DNA from: Citrobacter sp. R56
GTDB taxonomy: Bacteria; Pseudomonadota; Gammaproteobacteria; Enterobacterales; Enterobacteriaceae
DNA length: 64,000 bases
NCBI RefSeq assembly: GCF_016811995.1
Contig: NZ_CP069159.1
Location: 744,001-808,000 of the forward strand
Direction: 5' to 3'
Shown here in pieces: positions 8,363 through 18,615 of this stretch. The notes beneath the pieces are model-generated. The model saw only the letters and a program-made list of their open reading frames with translations. It was not told where the DNA came from and did no database searches. Each line of letters starts with the position of its first letter. The stretch's first letter is position 1. A program made the position numbers and the translations under genes.

Positions 8363-9223
8363 ATGGAAGATCTCAATGTTGTCGACAGCATTAACGGTGC
8401 AGGCACCTGGCTGATTCGCAACCAGGCATTACTGCTGAGTTATGCCGTTAACATCGTTGCTGCAATCGCTATCATCATCGTCGGGATGATCGTGGCGCGT
8501 ATCGTGTCGAATACCGTGAACCGTCTGATGGTTGCGCGTCAAATTGATACGACGGTCGCGGACTTTCTCTCTGCGCTGGTTCGTTACGGTATCATCGCCT
8601 TTACGCTGATTGCGGCACTGGGTCGCGTTGGGGTTCAGACCGCCTCCGTCATTGCTGTACTGGGTGCCGCAGGTTTAGCCGTTGGTCTGGCGCTGCAGGG
8701 GTCTTTGTCAAACCTCGCGGCAGGGGTATTGCTGGTGATGTTCCGTCCTTTCCGTGCCGGTGAGTATGTTGATCTGGGCGGCGTCGCGGGATCGGTACTT
8801 AACGTGCAGATTTTCTCCACCACCATGCGCACCCTGGACGGTAAAATCGTGGTGATCCCGAACGGTAAAATCATCGCCGGAAATATTATTAACTTTTCCC
8901 GTGAGCCGGTTCGCCGTAACGAATTTATTATCAGTGTGACCTATGACTCCGATATTGATCAGGTGAAAAAGATCCTGACCGATATCATTCAGTCTGAAGA
9001 TCGTATTCTGAAAGACCGTGAAATGACGGTACGCCTGAATGAACTGGGCGCGTCATCGATTAATTTCGTGGTGCGTGCCTGGAGCAACAGCGGCGATCTG
9101 CAAGAGGTGTATTGGGATGTACTGGAACGCATTAAGCGTGAGTTTGATGCGCAGGGCATTCGCTTCCCGTCGCCGAAAATGGACGTCAACTTCAAGCGCG
9201 TGAAAGAGAGCGCGGCAGAGTAA
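8363..9223 (+). CDS. mscS: Small-conductance mechanosensitive channel
   Basis: An inner-membrane heptameric channel that opens under membrane tension to release solutes on osmotic downshock. The 286 residues carry three helices: TM1 near 30-55, TM2 near 65-88 and the glycine/alanine-rich pore helix TM3 near 95-125 ([19 protein letters not shown]). A beta domain and mixed C-terminal cytoplasmic cage follow. Length and sequence match E. coli MscS (YggB). The ribosome site AAGGAA lies seven bases before the ATG. It has its own transcription unit, flanked by the fbaA terminator and a REP hairpin. Confidence 0.97.
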   Translation: MEDLNVVDSINGAGTWLIRNQALLLSYAVNIVAAIAIIIVGMIVARIVSNTVNRLMVARQIDTTVADFLSALVRYGIIAFTLIAALGRVGVQTASVIAVLGAAGLAVGLALQGSLSNLAAGVLLVMFRPFRAGEYVDLGGVAGSVLNVQIFSTTMRTLDGKIVVIPNGKIIAGNIINFSREPVRRNEFIISVTYDSDIDQVKKILTDIIQSEDRILKDREMTVRLNELGASSINFVVRAWSNSGDLQEVYWDVLERIKREFDAQGIRFPSPKMDVNFKRVKESAAE

Positions 9224-9240
9224 TTTTTACGTTCGCGTAT

Positions 9241-9267
9241 GGCCTGATGGCGCTGCGCCATCAGGCC
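9241..9267. repeat. REP-type palindrome after mscS
   Basis: A perfect 12-base inverted repeat with a three-base loop (GGCCTGATGGCG, CTG, CGCCATCAGGCC). The wording matches enterobacterial repetitive extragenic palindromes. It probably stabilises the mscS mRNA 3' end. Confidence 0.75.
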
Positions 9268-9368
9268 TGGAAAGCCAGTCTTTCGTTGGCTGGATAAAGC
9301 GTTAGCGGCCATCCGGCATTTTCTCCTCGCTGCATTAATTCCTCTAATCTGTGATTAAAATTATCAAT

Positions 9369-9397
9369 TTCCGCTAATGATTTTGCCGCGCTATAGT
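9369..9397 (+). promoter_or_regulatory. Probable argO promoter and ArgP-responsive region
   Basis: TATAGT at 9392-9397 lies about 35 bases before the argO start, with only a poor -35 match (TTCCGC at 9369-9374) and AT-rich DNA upstream. That fits an activator-dependent promoter. In E. coli ArgP activates argO in response to arginine. ArgP is encoded at 17564-18457 in this window. Confidence 0.4.
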
Positions 9398-9431
9398 CTG
9401 CGTTAAAGATGAATTGCTCGGGATATCTAAC

Positions 9432-10067
9432 GTGTTGTCTTATTATTTTCAAGGGCTTGCGCTCGGTGCGGCCATGATTCTGCCGCTTGGCCCACAGAAT
9501 GCGTTTGTCATGAATCAGGGGATTCGTCGGCAGTATCACCTGATGATTGCCTTACTTTGCGCTGTCAGCGACTTACTGCTGATTTGTGCGGGGATCTTTG
9601 GCGGCAGCGCATTGTTAATGCAGTCGCCGTGGCTGATGGCGCTGGTCACCTGGGGTGGTGTGGCTTTTCTCCTGTGGTATGGCTTCGGCGCGTTAAAAAC
9701 GGCAATGAGCAGTAACCTGGAACTCGCCAGCGCGGAAGTGATGAAACAGGGGCGCTGGAAAATCATCGCCACCATGCTGGCGGTAACCTGGCTGAATCCA
9801 CATGTTTATCTGGATACCTTTGTGGTGCTGGGGAGTCTGGGTGGACAGTTAGATGTCGAACCCCGGCGCTGGTTCGCTCTCGGTACGGTAAGCGCGTCAT
9901 TTCTTTGGTTCTTTGGTCTGGCACTGCTGGCCGCCTGGCTGGCGCCGAGATTGCGTACCGCCAAAGCCCAACGCACGATCAATATTCTGGTGGGTCTGGT
10001 GATGTGGTTTATCGCTTTTCAACTGGCAAAAGAAGGTGTTGCGCACGTTCATGCCCTCTTTATTTAG
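9432..10067 (+). CDS. argO: L-arginine exporter
   Basis: An inner-membrane exporter of arginine (and the toxic analogue canavanine), LysE/ArgO family. The start is taken as GTG 9432, which gives the 211 residues typical of ArgO; an upstream TTG at 9414 would add six unconserved residues. About six membrane segments are visible, beginning with [18 protein letters not shown] and the conserved [13 protein letters not shown], followed by a charged loop and three C-terminal helices. It is controlled by ArgP, whose gene is nearby. Confidence 0.93.
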   Translation: MLSYYFQGLALGAAMILPLGPQNAFVMNQGIRRQYHLMIALLCAVSDLLLICAGIFGGSALLMQSPWLMALVTWGGVAFLLWYGFGALKTAMSSNLELASAEVMKQGRWKIIATMLAVTWLNPHVYLDTFVVLGSLGGQLDVEPRRWFALGTVSASFLWFFGLALLAAWLAPRLRTAKAQRTINILVGLVMWFIAFQLAKEGVAHVHALFI

Positions 10068-10160
10068 GCCTGGTCTGATAGACAATATGCAGATACCCGC
10101 TAAGCTTGCCTGCATGCGCCCTGAGTTTCAGGGCGATTAACGAAACATGGAGGAGCGACA

Positions 10161-10907
10161 GTGAAGTTCAAAATGATGGCCCTGGCGGCATTAGTCGGAT
10201 TCAGTGCAATCTCGGTACAGGCAAATGAATTACCTGCCGGACCGCACATTGTGACCTCCGGTACAGCAAGTGTGGACGCGACCCCAGATATCGCTACCCT
10301 GGCGATTGAAGTGAATGTTGCGGCGAAAGATGCGGCAACCGCCAAGAAGCAGGCGGACGAGCGCGTGGCGCAGTATCTTTCCTTCCTTGAGCAAAATCAG
10401 ATAGCGAAGAAAGATATCAGTTCAGCCAACCTGCGCACGCAGCCGGACTACGATTATCAGAATGGTAAAAGTGTCCTGAAAGGCTACCGCGCGGTGCGTA
10501 CCGTTGAAGTGACTCTGCGCCAACTGGATAAACTTAACGCCCTGTTGGATGGCGCACTGAAGGCCGGTTTGAACGAGATCCGTTCCGTCTCGCTGGGTGT
10601 TGCGCAGCCGGAAGAATATAAAGACAAGGCGCGTAAAGCGGCGATTGACGATGCAATCCATCAGGCTCAGCAGCTGGCGGCGGGTTTTAACAGCAAGCTG
10701 GGACCGGTCTACAGTGTGCGCTACCACGTCTCCAACTATCAGCCCAGCCCGGTGGTACGGATGATGAAAGCGGATGCGGCGCCAGCTGTGTCGGCTGAGG
10801 AAAGCTATGAGCAGCCAACCATCCAGTTTGGCGATCAGGTCGATGTGGTATTCCAGCTGGAACCTACCGCAGGGCAGCAACAGGCAACTCCCCCTAAAGC
10901 CCAATAA
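10161..10907 (+). CDS. yggE: Periplasmic SIMPL-domain protein YggE
   Basis: A 248-residue secreted protein of the SIMPL (DUF541) family, linked in E. coli to lower oxidative-stress damage; no molecular activity is firmly known. A signal peptide spans residues 1-21 (MKFKMMALAALVGFSA.. ending VQA). The rest is one SIMPL domain, with the typical opening GPHIVTSGTASVDATPD. The start is GTG 10161, preceded by a strong GGAGGAG site. A terminator follows. Confidence 0.9.
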   Translation: MKFKMMALAALVGFSAISVQANELPAGPHIVTSGTASVDATPDIATLAIEVNVAAKDAATAKKQADERVAQYLSFLEQNQIAKKDISSANLRTQPDYDYQNGKSVLKGYRAVRTVEVTLRQLDKLNALLDGALKAGLNEIRSVSLGVAQPEEYKDKARKAAIDDAIHQAQQLAAGFNSKLGPVYSVRYHVSNYQPSPVVRMMKADAAPAVSAEESYEQPTIQFGDQVDVVFQLEPTAGQQQATPPKAQ

Positions 10908-10914
10908 TCTACAG

Positions 10915-10940
10915 AACCCGGCGCCACTGCCGGGTTTTTT
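10915..10940 (+). terminator. Rho-independent terminator of yggE
   Basis: AACCCGGC, six-base loop, GCCGGGTT, then TTTT. Confidence 0.9.
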
Positions 10941-11056
10941 AATTCTTTCCTTATTTTCCGCATTTATTCTGTGAGCAACTGTAAAAGTGGGACGCCGCAT
11001 CCAGTCTTTTTTTTCGACAGAATGAGGATATGCCATGGTGATTTTATGAGGTGACT

Positions 11057-11953
11057 ATGGATATCTTTATTTCAAAGAAGATGCGTAATTTCATTCTGTT
11101 GGCGCAAACCAATAATATTGTCAGGGCGGCGGAAAAAATACATATGACGGCCTCTCCCTTTGGCAAAAGCATTTCGGCGCTGGAGGACCAGATTGGTTAC
11201 ACGCTGTTTACCCGCAAAGATAACAGCATCAGCCTGAACAAAGCGGGGCAGGAGCTGTATCAAAAACTTTTTCCGATTTATCAGCGTTTATCTGCAATCG
11301 ATAACGACATTCAGCACTCGGCCCGACGCTCGCGCAATATTGTGATCGGAATTGACAATACCTATCCCACCATTATTTTCGACCAACTAATAAGCCTCGG
11401 CGACAAGTATGACGGCGTGACCGCGCAGGCCGTTGAATTTAGTGAAAATGGGGTGATCGATAACTTGTTCGACAGGAAGCTCGATTTTATTCTTTCGCCG
11501 CAGCAGGTTTCAGCCCGCGTCCAGCAGCTGGACAATCTCACCGTGACAGATCTGCCGCCGCTGCGTCTGGGGTTTTTGGTCTCCCGACGTTATGAAGAGA
11601 GGCAGCCGCAGGAACTCTTACAGGAGTTACCCTGGCTACAAATGCGCTTCCAGAACAGAGCCAATTTTGAAGCAATGCTGGATGCGTACATGCGCCCGTG
11701 TGGGATTAGCCCTACGATTATCTATCGGCCTTACAGTTTTATGGCGAAGATCAGCGCCGTAGAGCGCGGGCAGTTTTTGACGGTAATACCGCATTTTGCC
11801 TGGCGTCTGGTGAATCCGGCAAAACTCAAGTATTTCGACGCGCCGCACAGCCCGATGTATATGCGTGAGTTTCTCTATTCCCTGAAGAACCATCGTTATA
11901 CCGCCACGATGCTTCAGCAAATTGCCGAAGATCGTGACGGTACCGCGAACTAA
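11057..11953 (+). CDS. ygfI: LysR-family transcriptional regulator YgfI
   Basis: A 298-residue LysR-type regulator. The N-terminal helix-turn-helix lies at residues 5-65 (NNIVRAAEKIHMTASPFGKSI), followed by an effector-binding domain of the periplasmic-binding type. The start is ATG 11057, five bases after GAGG; a GTG two codons upstream is less likely. It is convergent with scpC, and the two stop codons overlap by four bases, so read-through could create antisense RNA. Its target is not certain. Proximity suggests the scp operon, but E. coli evidence for that is limited. Confidence 0.88.
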   Translation: MDIFISKKMRNFILLAQTNNIVRAAEKIHMTASPFGKSISALEDQIGYTLFTRKDNSISLNKAGQELYQKLFPIYQRLSAIDNDIQHSARRSRNIVIGIDNTYPTIIFDQLISLGDKYDGVTAQAVEFSENGVIDNLFDRKLDFILSPQQVSARVQQLDNLTVTDLPPLRLGFLVSRRYEERQPQELLQELPWLQMRFQNRANFEAMLDAYMRPCGISPTIIYRPYSFMAKISAVERGQFLTVIPHFAWRLVNPAKLKYFDAPHSPMYMREFLYSLKNHRYTATMLQQIAEDRDGTAN

Positions 11954-13416
11954 CCGAGCATTGAACCGCTTTCCTGCAGGTTGCGGTGGAGATCAAACGC
12001 GTGACTAAGATCGTGATGGATATGCCCGCCGGGGGCATTTTCCAGATAACGGTGCAGATAATCCCGGTACAGCGGATGCGCGCAGTTGTCGATAATCGTG
12101 CGCGCGCGCTGAAGCGGGGATAACCCGCGCAAATCAGCAATACCTTGCTCGGTAATGATGACCTTAACGCTGTGTTCACTGTGATCAACGTGACTGCACA
12201 TCGGGACAATCGTTGAAATCTTCCCGCCTTTTGCAATAGACGGCGCCATGAAGATAGACAAATAGGCGTTGCGTTCAAAATCGCCGCTGCCGCCGATGCC
12301 ATTCATCAGATTGACACCGGCAATATGCGTCGAGTTGGCGTGGCCATAAATATCAAACTCAAGACCGACATTCAGCGCAATTACCCCCAGACGGCGAATA
12401 ATCTCCGGATTATTGGAGATCTCCTGTGGCCGGAGCACGATGCGGCTGGCGAAGAAATCCATATTGTCGTAAATCTTCTGCAGCGAATTAGCCGAAACGG
12501 TCAGGCTGGATGCACTGGCACCGGTAATTTTCCCCGTCTCCAGCAGATGCACCACCGAGTCTTGCAGTACCTCGGAATACATCATAAACGGCGGGATCTC
12601 CGGATTTTCGCCAAGTCTCGCCATGACCGCATTGTTAATATTGCCAACCCCGCTTTGCAGGGGCAGAAATTCAGGTGGAATGCGCTGATTCACGATTTCA
12701 TTGAGTAAGAACGTCACGACGTTGTCGGCAATTTGCTGGCAGGTCGGGTTTTCTTTTGTCGTCGTGTTTCCGGCGTCGGGTAATTCGGTTTCCACCAGGG
12801 CGACAATCTTTTTGGGATCAATCTGCACACAATGGCTGCCTACGCGATCCATGGTATGAAAAATAGGTACGCTATTGCGCCTCGGCGGCGCGCCGGGAAT
12901 GACGATATCGGCCAGCTCGGAAACCCGCGGGCTATGGTAGTGATTCAGTTCTATGATCACTTTTTTCGCCCGCAGCAGCCAGGTTGGCGCATTGCCGATC
13001 CCGCTGGAAAGCCAGACCCGGCCATCCGGCGCAATCGACGAGGCCTCGATCACCGCAATGTCGATGTCGCCAAAGAAGCCGTAATTGACCATTTGCGCCA
13101 CTTCGCTCAGATGCAGATCGACAAAATTAACCTGCCCCTGATTGATTTTTTCCCGCAGGCCGGCGGAGGTCTGATAGGGCGCTCGCCAGGAGACGGCGTC
13201 CGCCTCTGACAACGCGTCGTCTGCCGCCGCGCCGATAGAGGCACCGGTCAGTAGACGGATCTGAAAGGGCTGTTGTGCATCATGCTTTTCACTGGCGCGT
13301 CTGGCAATGGCGGCGGGCAGGGCTTTCGGCGATCCGGCCGGGGTAAAGCCGCTGAAGGCAACCATATCATCGTGCTGAATAAACTCCGCCGCTTCATCGG
13401 CGCTCATTCGTTTCAT
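11950..13416 (-). CDS. scpC: Propionyl-CoA:succinate CoA transferase
   Basis: Transfers CoA from propionyl-CoA to succinate, closing the cycle that converts succinate to propionate via methylmalonyl-CoA. The 488 residues match E. coli ScpC (YgfH, about 492). The acetyl-CoA hydrolase/transferase family signatures are visible: GIGNAPTWLL near residue 140, MNGIGGSGDFERNAY near 375 and VIITEQGIADLRG near 425, where the family's CoA-binding elements lie. It is the last gene of scpA-argK-scpB-scpC, 24 bases after scpB. Confidence 0.94.
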   Translation of the reverse strand: MKRMSADEAAEFIQHDDMVAFSGFTPAGSPKALPAAIARRASEKHDAQQPFQIRLLTGASIGAAADDALSEADAVSWRAPYQTSAGLREKINQGQVNFVDLHLSEVAQMVNYGFFGDIDIAVIEASSIAPDGRVWLSSGIGNAPTWLLRAKKVIIELNHYHSPRVSELADIVIPGAPPRRNSVPIFHTMDRVGSHCVQIDPKKIVALVETELPDAGNTTTKENPTCQQIADNVVTFLLNEIVNQRIPPEFLPLQSGVGNINNAVMARLGENPEIPPFMMYSEVLQDSVVHLLETGKITGASASSLTVSANSLQKIYDNMDFFASRIVLRPQEISNNPEIIRRLGVIALNVGLEFDIYGHANSTHIAGVNLMNGIGGSGDFERNAYLSIFMAPSIAKGGKISTIVPMCSHVDHSEHSVKVIITEQGIADLRGLSPLQRARTIIDNCAHPLYRDYLHRYLENAPGGHIHHDLSHAFDLHRNLQESGSMLG

Positions 13417-13440
13417 CCTGCGTTCCTTAGTTGGACGCTA

Positions 13441-14226
13441 TTAATGACCGACAAAATTCGGTTTCCGTTTTTGCAGGAAAGCGTTCATCCCTTCCTGATA
13501 GTCCTCGCTGTCGTAAACGGCGCGGCGCATTCCCTGGATACGCTCAAATTCGTCGGAATTCATGGTGTGCGCTTCACCCAGTACGCGTAGCTCTTCCTTG
13601 ATGACGGCAATAGCCAAAGGCGCTTTTTCTGAAATGTGGTGCGCTATCTGGAGGGTGAAATCTTCCAGCTCAGCGACATCGACCACATGGTTAAGAATGC
13701 CGACAGCTAGCGCCCGTTGTGCGGTAATAGGGGAGGCAGTAAAAATCAGCTCTTTGACGATATGGAAACCTGCGTCCCGCGTCAGGTTGTGAATGCCCAC
13801 CAGGTTATACGGCACACCGAGATTGACCGGAGTCATCGAGAAGGTCGACGTGCTGGCGGCGATAATCAGATCGGAACTCATGATCATTTCAAACGCACCG
13901 CCCCAGACGCTGCCTTCGACCATGGAAATCACCGGTTTGGGATATTTTTGGATCATGCGGGTGATCTGGCGCAGCGGATCGTCATAAGAGAGCGGATCGC
14001 GCCGTCCGGTGGGCAGCTCGTGAATGTCATGGCCCGCCGAGAAGACTTTTGCCCCGCTGGGGGCGCGCAAAATAATGCAACGAATGTCTGGTCGATTCAG
14101 GTCGCTCAGCGCCTGCATTAAATCGTCCATAAAGACTTTACTCAGGGCGTTGAGTTTACGGGCATAGTTAAACTCAATAACCGCAACTTTATGGATAATG
14201 ACAACGTTAACATATTGATAAGACAT
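13441..14226 (-). CDS. scpB: Methylmalonyl-CoA decarboxylase
   Basis: A crotonase-fold enzyme that decarboxylates (R)-methylmalonyl-CoA to propionyl-CoA. The frame is open far upstream, but ATG 14226 gives the standard 261 residues starting MSYQYVNVV. Landmarks are FSAGHDIHELP near residue 65 (the CoA oxyanion-hole region), SVWGGAFEMIMSSD near 106 and TPVNLGVPYNLVG near 135. The catalytic tyrosine of the E. coli enzyme falls in this last segment. It sits 10 bases after argK within the scp operon. Confidence 0.95.
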   Translation of the reverse strand: MSYQYVNVVIIHKVAVIEFNYARKLNALSKVFMDDLMQALSDLNRPDIRCIILRAPSGAKVFSAGHDIHELPTGRRDPLSYDDPLRQITRMIQKYPKPVISMVEGSVWGGAFEMIMSSDLIIAASTSTFSMTPVNLGVPYNLVGIHNLTRDAGFHIVKELIFTASPITAQRALAVGILNHVVDVAELEDFTLQIAHHISEKAPLAIAVIKEELRVLGEAHTMNSDEFERIQGMRRAVYDSEDYQEGMNAFLQKRKPNFVGH

Positions 14227-14236
14227 AAAAGTTCCT

Positions 14237-15232
14237 TTATTCAAAATACTGATGCTGAAGAAATTCGTTGATGTGACGCAGGCCGGTACGCGGTGACAGG
14301 TCATTGTTTTTGACCGCCTGCAGCATTTGATGGAAATAACGATCAAATTCGGTACGGGTGAAGAGCAGGCGCAGCGCCGATTCTTCGGTCTGTTTTTGCA
14401 GCCAGTCGACCGACTGCTGCTGGCGAACTTGCGCCAGCCGACCGCTGGCGGTGAGTGCGGCTCTGAAGTCGGCGATGGTCTGCCAGATCTCTTCAATGCC
14501 GCGTTTTTCAAGTGCGCTGCAGGCCAGAACCTGTGGCTGCCACTCTTCGTACTTGCGGCGTAAAATGTGCAACGCGGAGTCATACATATGGCGGGCAATG
14601 GCGACGTTGGGGCGATTGTCGCCATCATCCTTGTTGATGACGATCAGGTCCGCCATTTCCATGATCCCCTTTTTGATCCCTTGCAGAGAGTCGCCGCCGC
14701 CCGCGATTTGCAGCGAGACAAAGCAGTCCACCATGCGGGCGACTTCAATTTCTGACTGACCCACGCCAACGGTTTCGACAATGACCACATCGAAGCCCGC
14801 CGCTTCGCAGAGCAGAATCAATTCGTGAGCGCGCTGGCTGGTTCCACCCAGATGCCCGCTGGAGGGCACCGGGCGAATAAACGCGGCATCGGAGCGCGCC
14901 AGTTCCGTCATGCGGGTTTTGTCACCGAGAATACTGCCGCCGCTCACCGGGCTGCTCGGGTCGACGGCGATCACCGCCACCCGCAGGCCGTGGCGGATAA
15001 GCAACATGCCGAATGCGTCCAGAAAGGTGCTTTTTCCCGCACCTGGCGTACCGGTAATGCCCAGACGCAGGGCATTGCCCGTGAACGGCATGATCGCATC
15101 CAGCAGTGTTGTACTCAGCACCTGATGCCCCGGATGACGGCTTTCTATCAGCGTCATGGCCTGAGCGAGCGTGGCGCGATCGCCCAGCCGTAATCGCCGG
15201 ATAGCCTCTGCCAGTGTGGCGTCGTTAATCAT
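14237..15232 (-). CDS. argK: GTPase ArgK, MeaB-type chaperone of methylmalonyl-CoA mutase
   Basis: A 331-residue G3E-family GTPase that binds and protects B12-dependent mutases; in E. coli it interacts with Sbm/ScpA. The P-loop GTPGAGKST lies near residue 57, followed by [18 protein letters not shown], the switch region [10 protein letters not shown] and the NKDD guanine-binding motif. The start [10 protein letters not shown] at 15232 is chosen over a GTG-type start four codons upstream because it gives the family length. It overlaps the end of scpA by eight bases. The older arginine-transport kinase label is not supported by the sequence. Confidence 0.94.
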   Translation of the reverse strand: MINDATLAEAIRRLRLGDRATLAQAMTLIESRHPGHQVLSTTLLDAIMPFTGNALRLGITGTPGAGKSTFLDAFGMLLIRHGLRVAVIAVDPSSPVSGGSILGDKTRMTELARSDAAFIRPVPSSGHLGGTSQRAHELILLCEAAGFDVVIVETVGVGQSEIEVARMVDCFVSLQIAGGGDSLQGIKKGIMEMADLIVINKDDGDNRPNVAIARHMYDSALHILRRKYEEWQPQVLACSALEKRGIEEIWQTIADFRAALTASGRLAQVRQQQSVDWLQKQTEESALRLLFTRTEFDRYFHQMLQAVKNNDLSPRTGLRHINEFLQHQYFE

Positions 15233-17369
15233 GCTGTTGCCCAATGCGGGTCAACACATCGCGTACGCTTTCCAGCATGGGGGTGCCGGGACCATAAATT
15301 GCCGCGACGCCGCGTTCTTGCAGGAAAGCGTAATCCTGAGGCGGGATCACGCCGCCTGCCACGACTAAGATATCGTCGCGCCCCCAGTTTTTGAGCGCGG
15401 TCACCAGTTCAGGGATCAGTGTTTTATGCCCGGCGGCCAGCGACGATGCGCCTACCACGTGCACGTCGTTTTCGATCGCCAGACGGGCGATCTCTTCTGG
15501 CGTGGAAAACATCGGGCTGAGATCAACGTCGAAACCGAGATCGGAATAGGCGCTGGCGATCACTTTCGCGCCGCGATCGTGACCATCCTGGCCCATTTTG
15601 GCGATCAGGATCCGTGGGCGGCGGCCATGGTCGGTGAGAAACTGTTCGGTTTGCGCAAGGATAGCGTCGAACTCAGCGGCGGACTTGCTGGATTGATGAT
15701 AGCTTTGCGCAATCACGCCGGTGACGCACTGGCTGGGGACCAGGTAACGGTCGAACGCCGTTTCCAGTGCATCGGAAATTTCACCCAGCGTGGCGCGAGC
15801 CCGGGCGGCAATCACTGCGGCGGCAAGCAGGTTTTCATTGTGTTGTGCGGCATGGGTGAGGGCGCCCAGTGCGGATTTGACCGCCGCGCCGTCGCGGGTG
15901 GCGCGGATGTGCTTCAGTGAGGCAATTTGCTCGTTGCGGACTTTAACGTTGTCAATTTCCAGCACTGACGTTTCATCTTCTTTCTCCAGCTTGTATTTGT
16001 TCACCCCGACGATCACCCGTTTGCCCTGATCGATCAGCGACTGTTCGCGAGCAGAAGCCTCTTCGATCATCCGTTTTGGCAGTCCGGCTTCGATAGCCTT
16101 CGCCATGCCGCCCGCCTCGTCGATTTGCTGGATGATCGCTCGCGCCTGCTTGACGACCTGATCGGTCAGCGACTCTACGTAGTAAGAGCCGGCCAGCGGA
16201 TCGACGGTGCGACAAATTTCTGACTCTTCCTGAATAATGATTTGCGTGTTACGGGCGATACGCGCCGAAAAATCGCCAGGCAGACCTAACGCTTCGTCGA
16301 AGGCGTTGGTATGGAGAGACTGAGTACCGCCAAGCGTAGCGCCAAGCGCTTCAATGGTGGTGCGGATGACATTGTTATAGGGATCCTGCTCGGTCAGACT
16401 CCAGCCGGAGGTCTGGCAGTGGGTACGCAGCGCCAGCGATTTCGGGTTGGTCGCCCCAAAACTGCTGACCGCTTCGCTCCACAGATAACGTGCGGCGCGC
16501 AGCATGGCGACGTTCATAAACAGATCCATGCCGATCCCGAAGAAGAAGGATAGGCGGGGGGCAAAATCATCAATTTTCAGTCCTGCGGAGAGTGCCGCCT
16601 TGATGTATTCAATGCCGTCCGCCAGGGTGAACGCGACCTGCTGTACACAGTTGGCGCCTGCTTCACCCATGTGATAACCGCTGATACTGATGGTGTTGAA
16701 GCGCGGCATATTGCCCGAACACCAGGCAATGATGTCGGCGATAATGCGCATGGAGGGTTTTGGCGGATAAATATAGGTATTACGGCACAGGTACTCTTTC
16801 AGGATATCGTTTTGAATCGTGCCGGTGAGTTGTTCTGGTGTGACGCCCTGTTCTTCTGCAGCCACGATATAGAACGCCATTACCGGCAATACCGCGCCGT
16901 TCATGGTCATGGAGACGGACATCTTATCCAGTGGGATCTGGTCGAACAGGACTTTCATATCTTCCACGGTATCAATAGCGACACCGGCTTTACCCACATC
17001 GCCAGCCACACGTGGATTATCAGAGTCGTAACCGCGATGGGTGGCGAGATCAAACGCCACGGATAACCCTTTTTGCCCCGCAGCGAGGTTGCGACGGTAA
17101 AAGGCATTGGACTCTTTGGCGGTTGAGAAACCGGCGTACTGGCGAATGGTCCAGGGTTGCGCCGTGTACATGGTGGCGCGTGGGCCACGAACGTACGGCG
17201 GCAGGCCGGGGAGGGTATCCATTACTTCCAGGTTGTCGAGGTCGGCGGGGGTATATAACGGCTTGACGGCGATCCCTTCTGCCGTGTGGCGTACAAGATC
17301 TTCGACGGTTTTTTCCTGACGACTGAGTTCCTTATTGGCCAGCCGTTGCCAGTCCTGCAAATGTGACAT
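15225..17369 (-). CDS. scpA: Methylmalonyl-CoA mutase (adenosylcobalamin-dependent)
   Basis: Converts succinyl-CoA to (R)-methylmalonyl-CoA with adenosylcobalamin; first enzyme of the scp pathway. The start ATG 17369 ([10 protein letters not shown]), eight bases after GGAG, gives the expected 714 residues. A substrate-binding TIM barrel fills residues 1-560, with [17 protein letters not shown] near 125. The C-terminal B12 domain contains the cobalt-ligand motif [11 protein letters not shown] near 600 and the GASSLAAGH and [11 protein letters not shown] loops. The whole function is in one chain, unlike the two-subunit actinobacterial enzymes. Confidence 0.96.
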   Translation of the reverse strand: MSHLQDWQRLANKELSRQEKTVEDLVRHTAEGIAVKPLYTPADLDNLEVMDTLPGLPPYVRGPRATMYTAQPWTIRQYAGFSTAKESNAFYRRNLAAGQKGLSVAFDLATHRGYDSDNPRVAGDVGKAGVAIDTVEDMKVLFDQIPLDKMSVSMTMNGAVLPVMAFYIVAAEEQGVTPEQLTGTIQNDILKEYLCRNTYIYPPKPSMRIIADIIAWCSGNMPRFNTISISGYHMGEAGANCVQQVAFTLADGIEYIKAALSAGLKIDDFAPRLSFFFGIGMDLFMNVAMLRAARYLWSEAVSSFGATNPKSLALRTHCQTSGWSLTEQDPYNNVIRTTIEALGATLGGTQSLHTNAFDEALGLPGDFSARIARNTQIIIQEESEICRTVDPLAGSYYVESLTDQVVKQARAIIQQIDEAGGMAKAIEAGLPKRMIEEASAREQSLIDQGKRVIVGVNKYKLEKEDETSVLEIDNVKVRNEQIASLKHIRATRDGAAVKSALGALTHAAQHNENLLAAAVIAARARATLGEISDALETAFDRYLVPSQCVTGVIAQSYHQSSKSAAEFDAILAQTEQFLTDHGRRPRILIAKMGQDGHDRGAKVIASAYSDLGFDVDLSPMFSTPEEIARLAIENDVHVVGASSLAAGHKTLIPELVTALKNWGRDDILVVAGGVIPPQDYAFLQERGVAAIYGPGTPMLESVRDVLTRIGQQHD

Positions 17370-17528
17370 GTGTTGCTCCGTATTACGCAATGGAATGGGT
17401 TCTTGCGAATACGGTGAGCTTTTTAACCTGCGCTGTCGCCAGCAAAAAATAGCCAACGACGCGTCGTTTTTTGCCGCCTGGGATTATTTATTTTGTGATG
17501 GATTTCAAAGACATTTTTTTGCAAGTGA

Positions 17529-17554
17529 GCCGGATAAACTTAATGTTATCCGGC
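17529..17554. repeat. Inverted repeat between argP and scpA
   Basis: A perfect nine-base inverted repeat, GCCGGATAA and TTATCCGGC, with an eight-base loop, ten bases after the argP stop. The core resembles one arm of a REP element. It likely marks the 3' end of the argP transcript. Confidence 0.6.
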
Positions 17555-17563
17555 AATCGGGCA

Positions 17564-18457
17564 TTAATCCTGACGCAGCACTTTATGACCGTATGCCAGC
17601 AGCGCGTCAGTGACGTTGCGCATCATGCGGCTTTCCGGCGCAAAACGGTGCCAGTAAAGCATCCGGCGTTGAAACAGACCGGGCGTTAAGTCGATCAGCT
17701 CGCCGCTGTTTAACTCTTTCTCAATCTGCAAATGCGGGATCATACAGCAGGTCGTGCCCTGGCGAGCCAGCTGTACAAAGGCTTCAGAAGAGTTAACGAT
17801 GTGACACGGTACGCTACCCGGCGGTAGGTCGAAGTTCTGTTGCAGGAAGGCCTGGTGCATATCATCGAGATGGTCAAACGCCACGGCGGGCGCTTTCAGC
17901 AGCGCCGAGCGGGTGACGCCGTTCGGAAAATAACGTGCCGCAAAGGCGCGTGAGGCCACGAACAGATAGTCGAGTGCGCCGAGCTTATCGACCAGACAGC
18001 TTGGCAGCGCCTGATGCTGAATACTCACCGCACCCACCACCTCGCCGCGGCGCAGGCGCTCTTGTGTACGGGTTTCATCTTCCACCTGCAAGTTCAGACG
18101 GATAGGCGAATCAGCCAGCACGGGGGCCAGTGCAGGCAGCAGCCAGGTGGCCAGACTGTCGGCGTTAACCGCCAGCGACAACAGCAGCGGCGTGGAGCCG
18201 GTCTGCTCGTCTCCCAGCCATTCGTCTTCCAGCAGCTCAACCTGACGCAGCAGCGCCAGCAGCTTTTGCCCTTGCTCAGTCGGGCGTGGCGGAACGGTAC
18301 GTACCAGCAGCGGCTGCCCGAACATATTCTCAAGCTGTTTTATGCGTTGCGAGACGGCGGATTGCGTGATGCACAGTTTCTGTGCCGCGCGCTCAAATCC
18401 TCGTTCACGTATCACCGCATCCAGTGCTTGTAGTGTTCTGTAGTCCGGACGTTTCAT
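17564..18457 (-). CDS. argP: LysR-family regulator ArgP (IciA)
   Basis: A 297-residue LysR-type regulator that, in E. coli, activates argO with arginine and represses or activates lysine-related genes. The winged HTH lies at residues 4-60 ([20 protein letters not shown]), and the C-terminal domain binds amino acids. Length and sequence correspond to ArgP. It is transcribed away from rpiA. The short shared region 18458-18615 carries both promoters. Confidence 0.95.
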   Translation of the reverse strand: MKRPDYRTLQALDAVIRERGFERAAQKLCITQSAVSQRIKQLENMFGQPLLVRTVPPRPTEQGQKLLALLRQVELLEDEWLGDEQTGSTPLLLSLAVNADSLATWLLPALAPVLADSPIRLNLQVEDETRTQERLRRGEVVGAVSIQHQALPSCLVDKLGALDYLFVASRAFAARYFPNGVTRSALLKAPAVAFDHLDDMHQAFLQQNFDLPPGSVPCHIVNSSEAFVQLARQGTTCCMIPHLQIEKELNSGELIDLTPGLFQRRMLYWHRFAPESRMMRNVTDALLAYGHKVLRQD

Positions 18458-18615
18458 TGCTATGACGTACTCCTAAAATTTGGGGGGTTCTGCACTATGA
18501 CACAAATTTTAGTTGGGTACAGACGAATTCCACCGTCTGCAAATGGGGTTGGGGACATTTTTCTCGTCAATGTTCTATAATGCGCCTGAAATTTCACACC
18601 ACAGGCGAAACGACC

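Noticed and set aside
10422-11036. A 204-codon minus-strand frame over yggE and its terminator.
   Set aside because: It runs through a terminator hairpin and lacks a start context; yggE has clear signal peptide and domain evidence.
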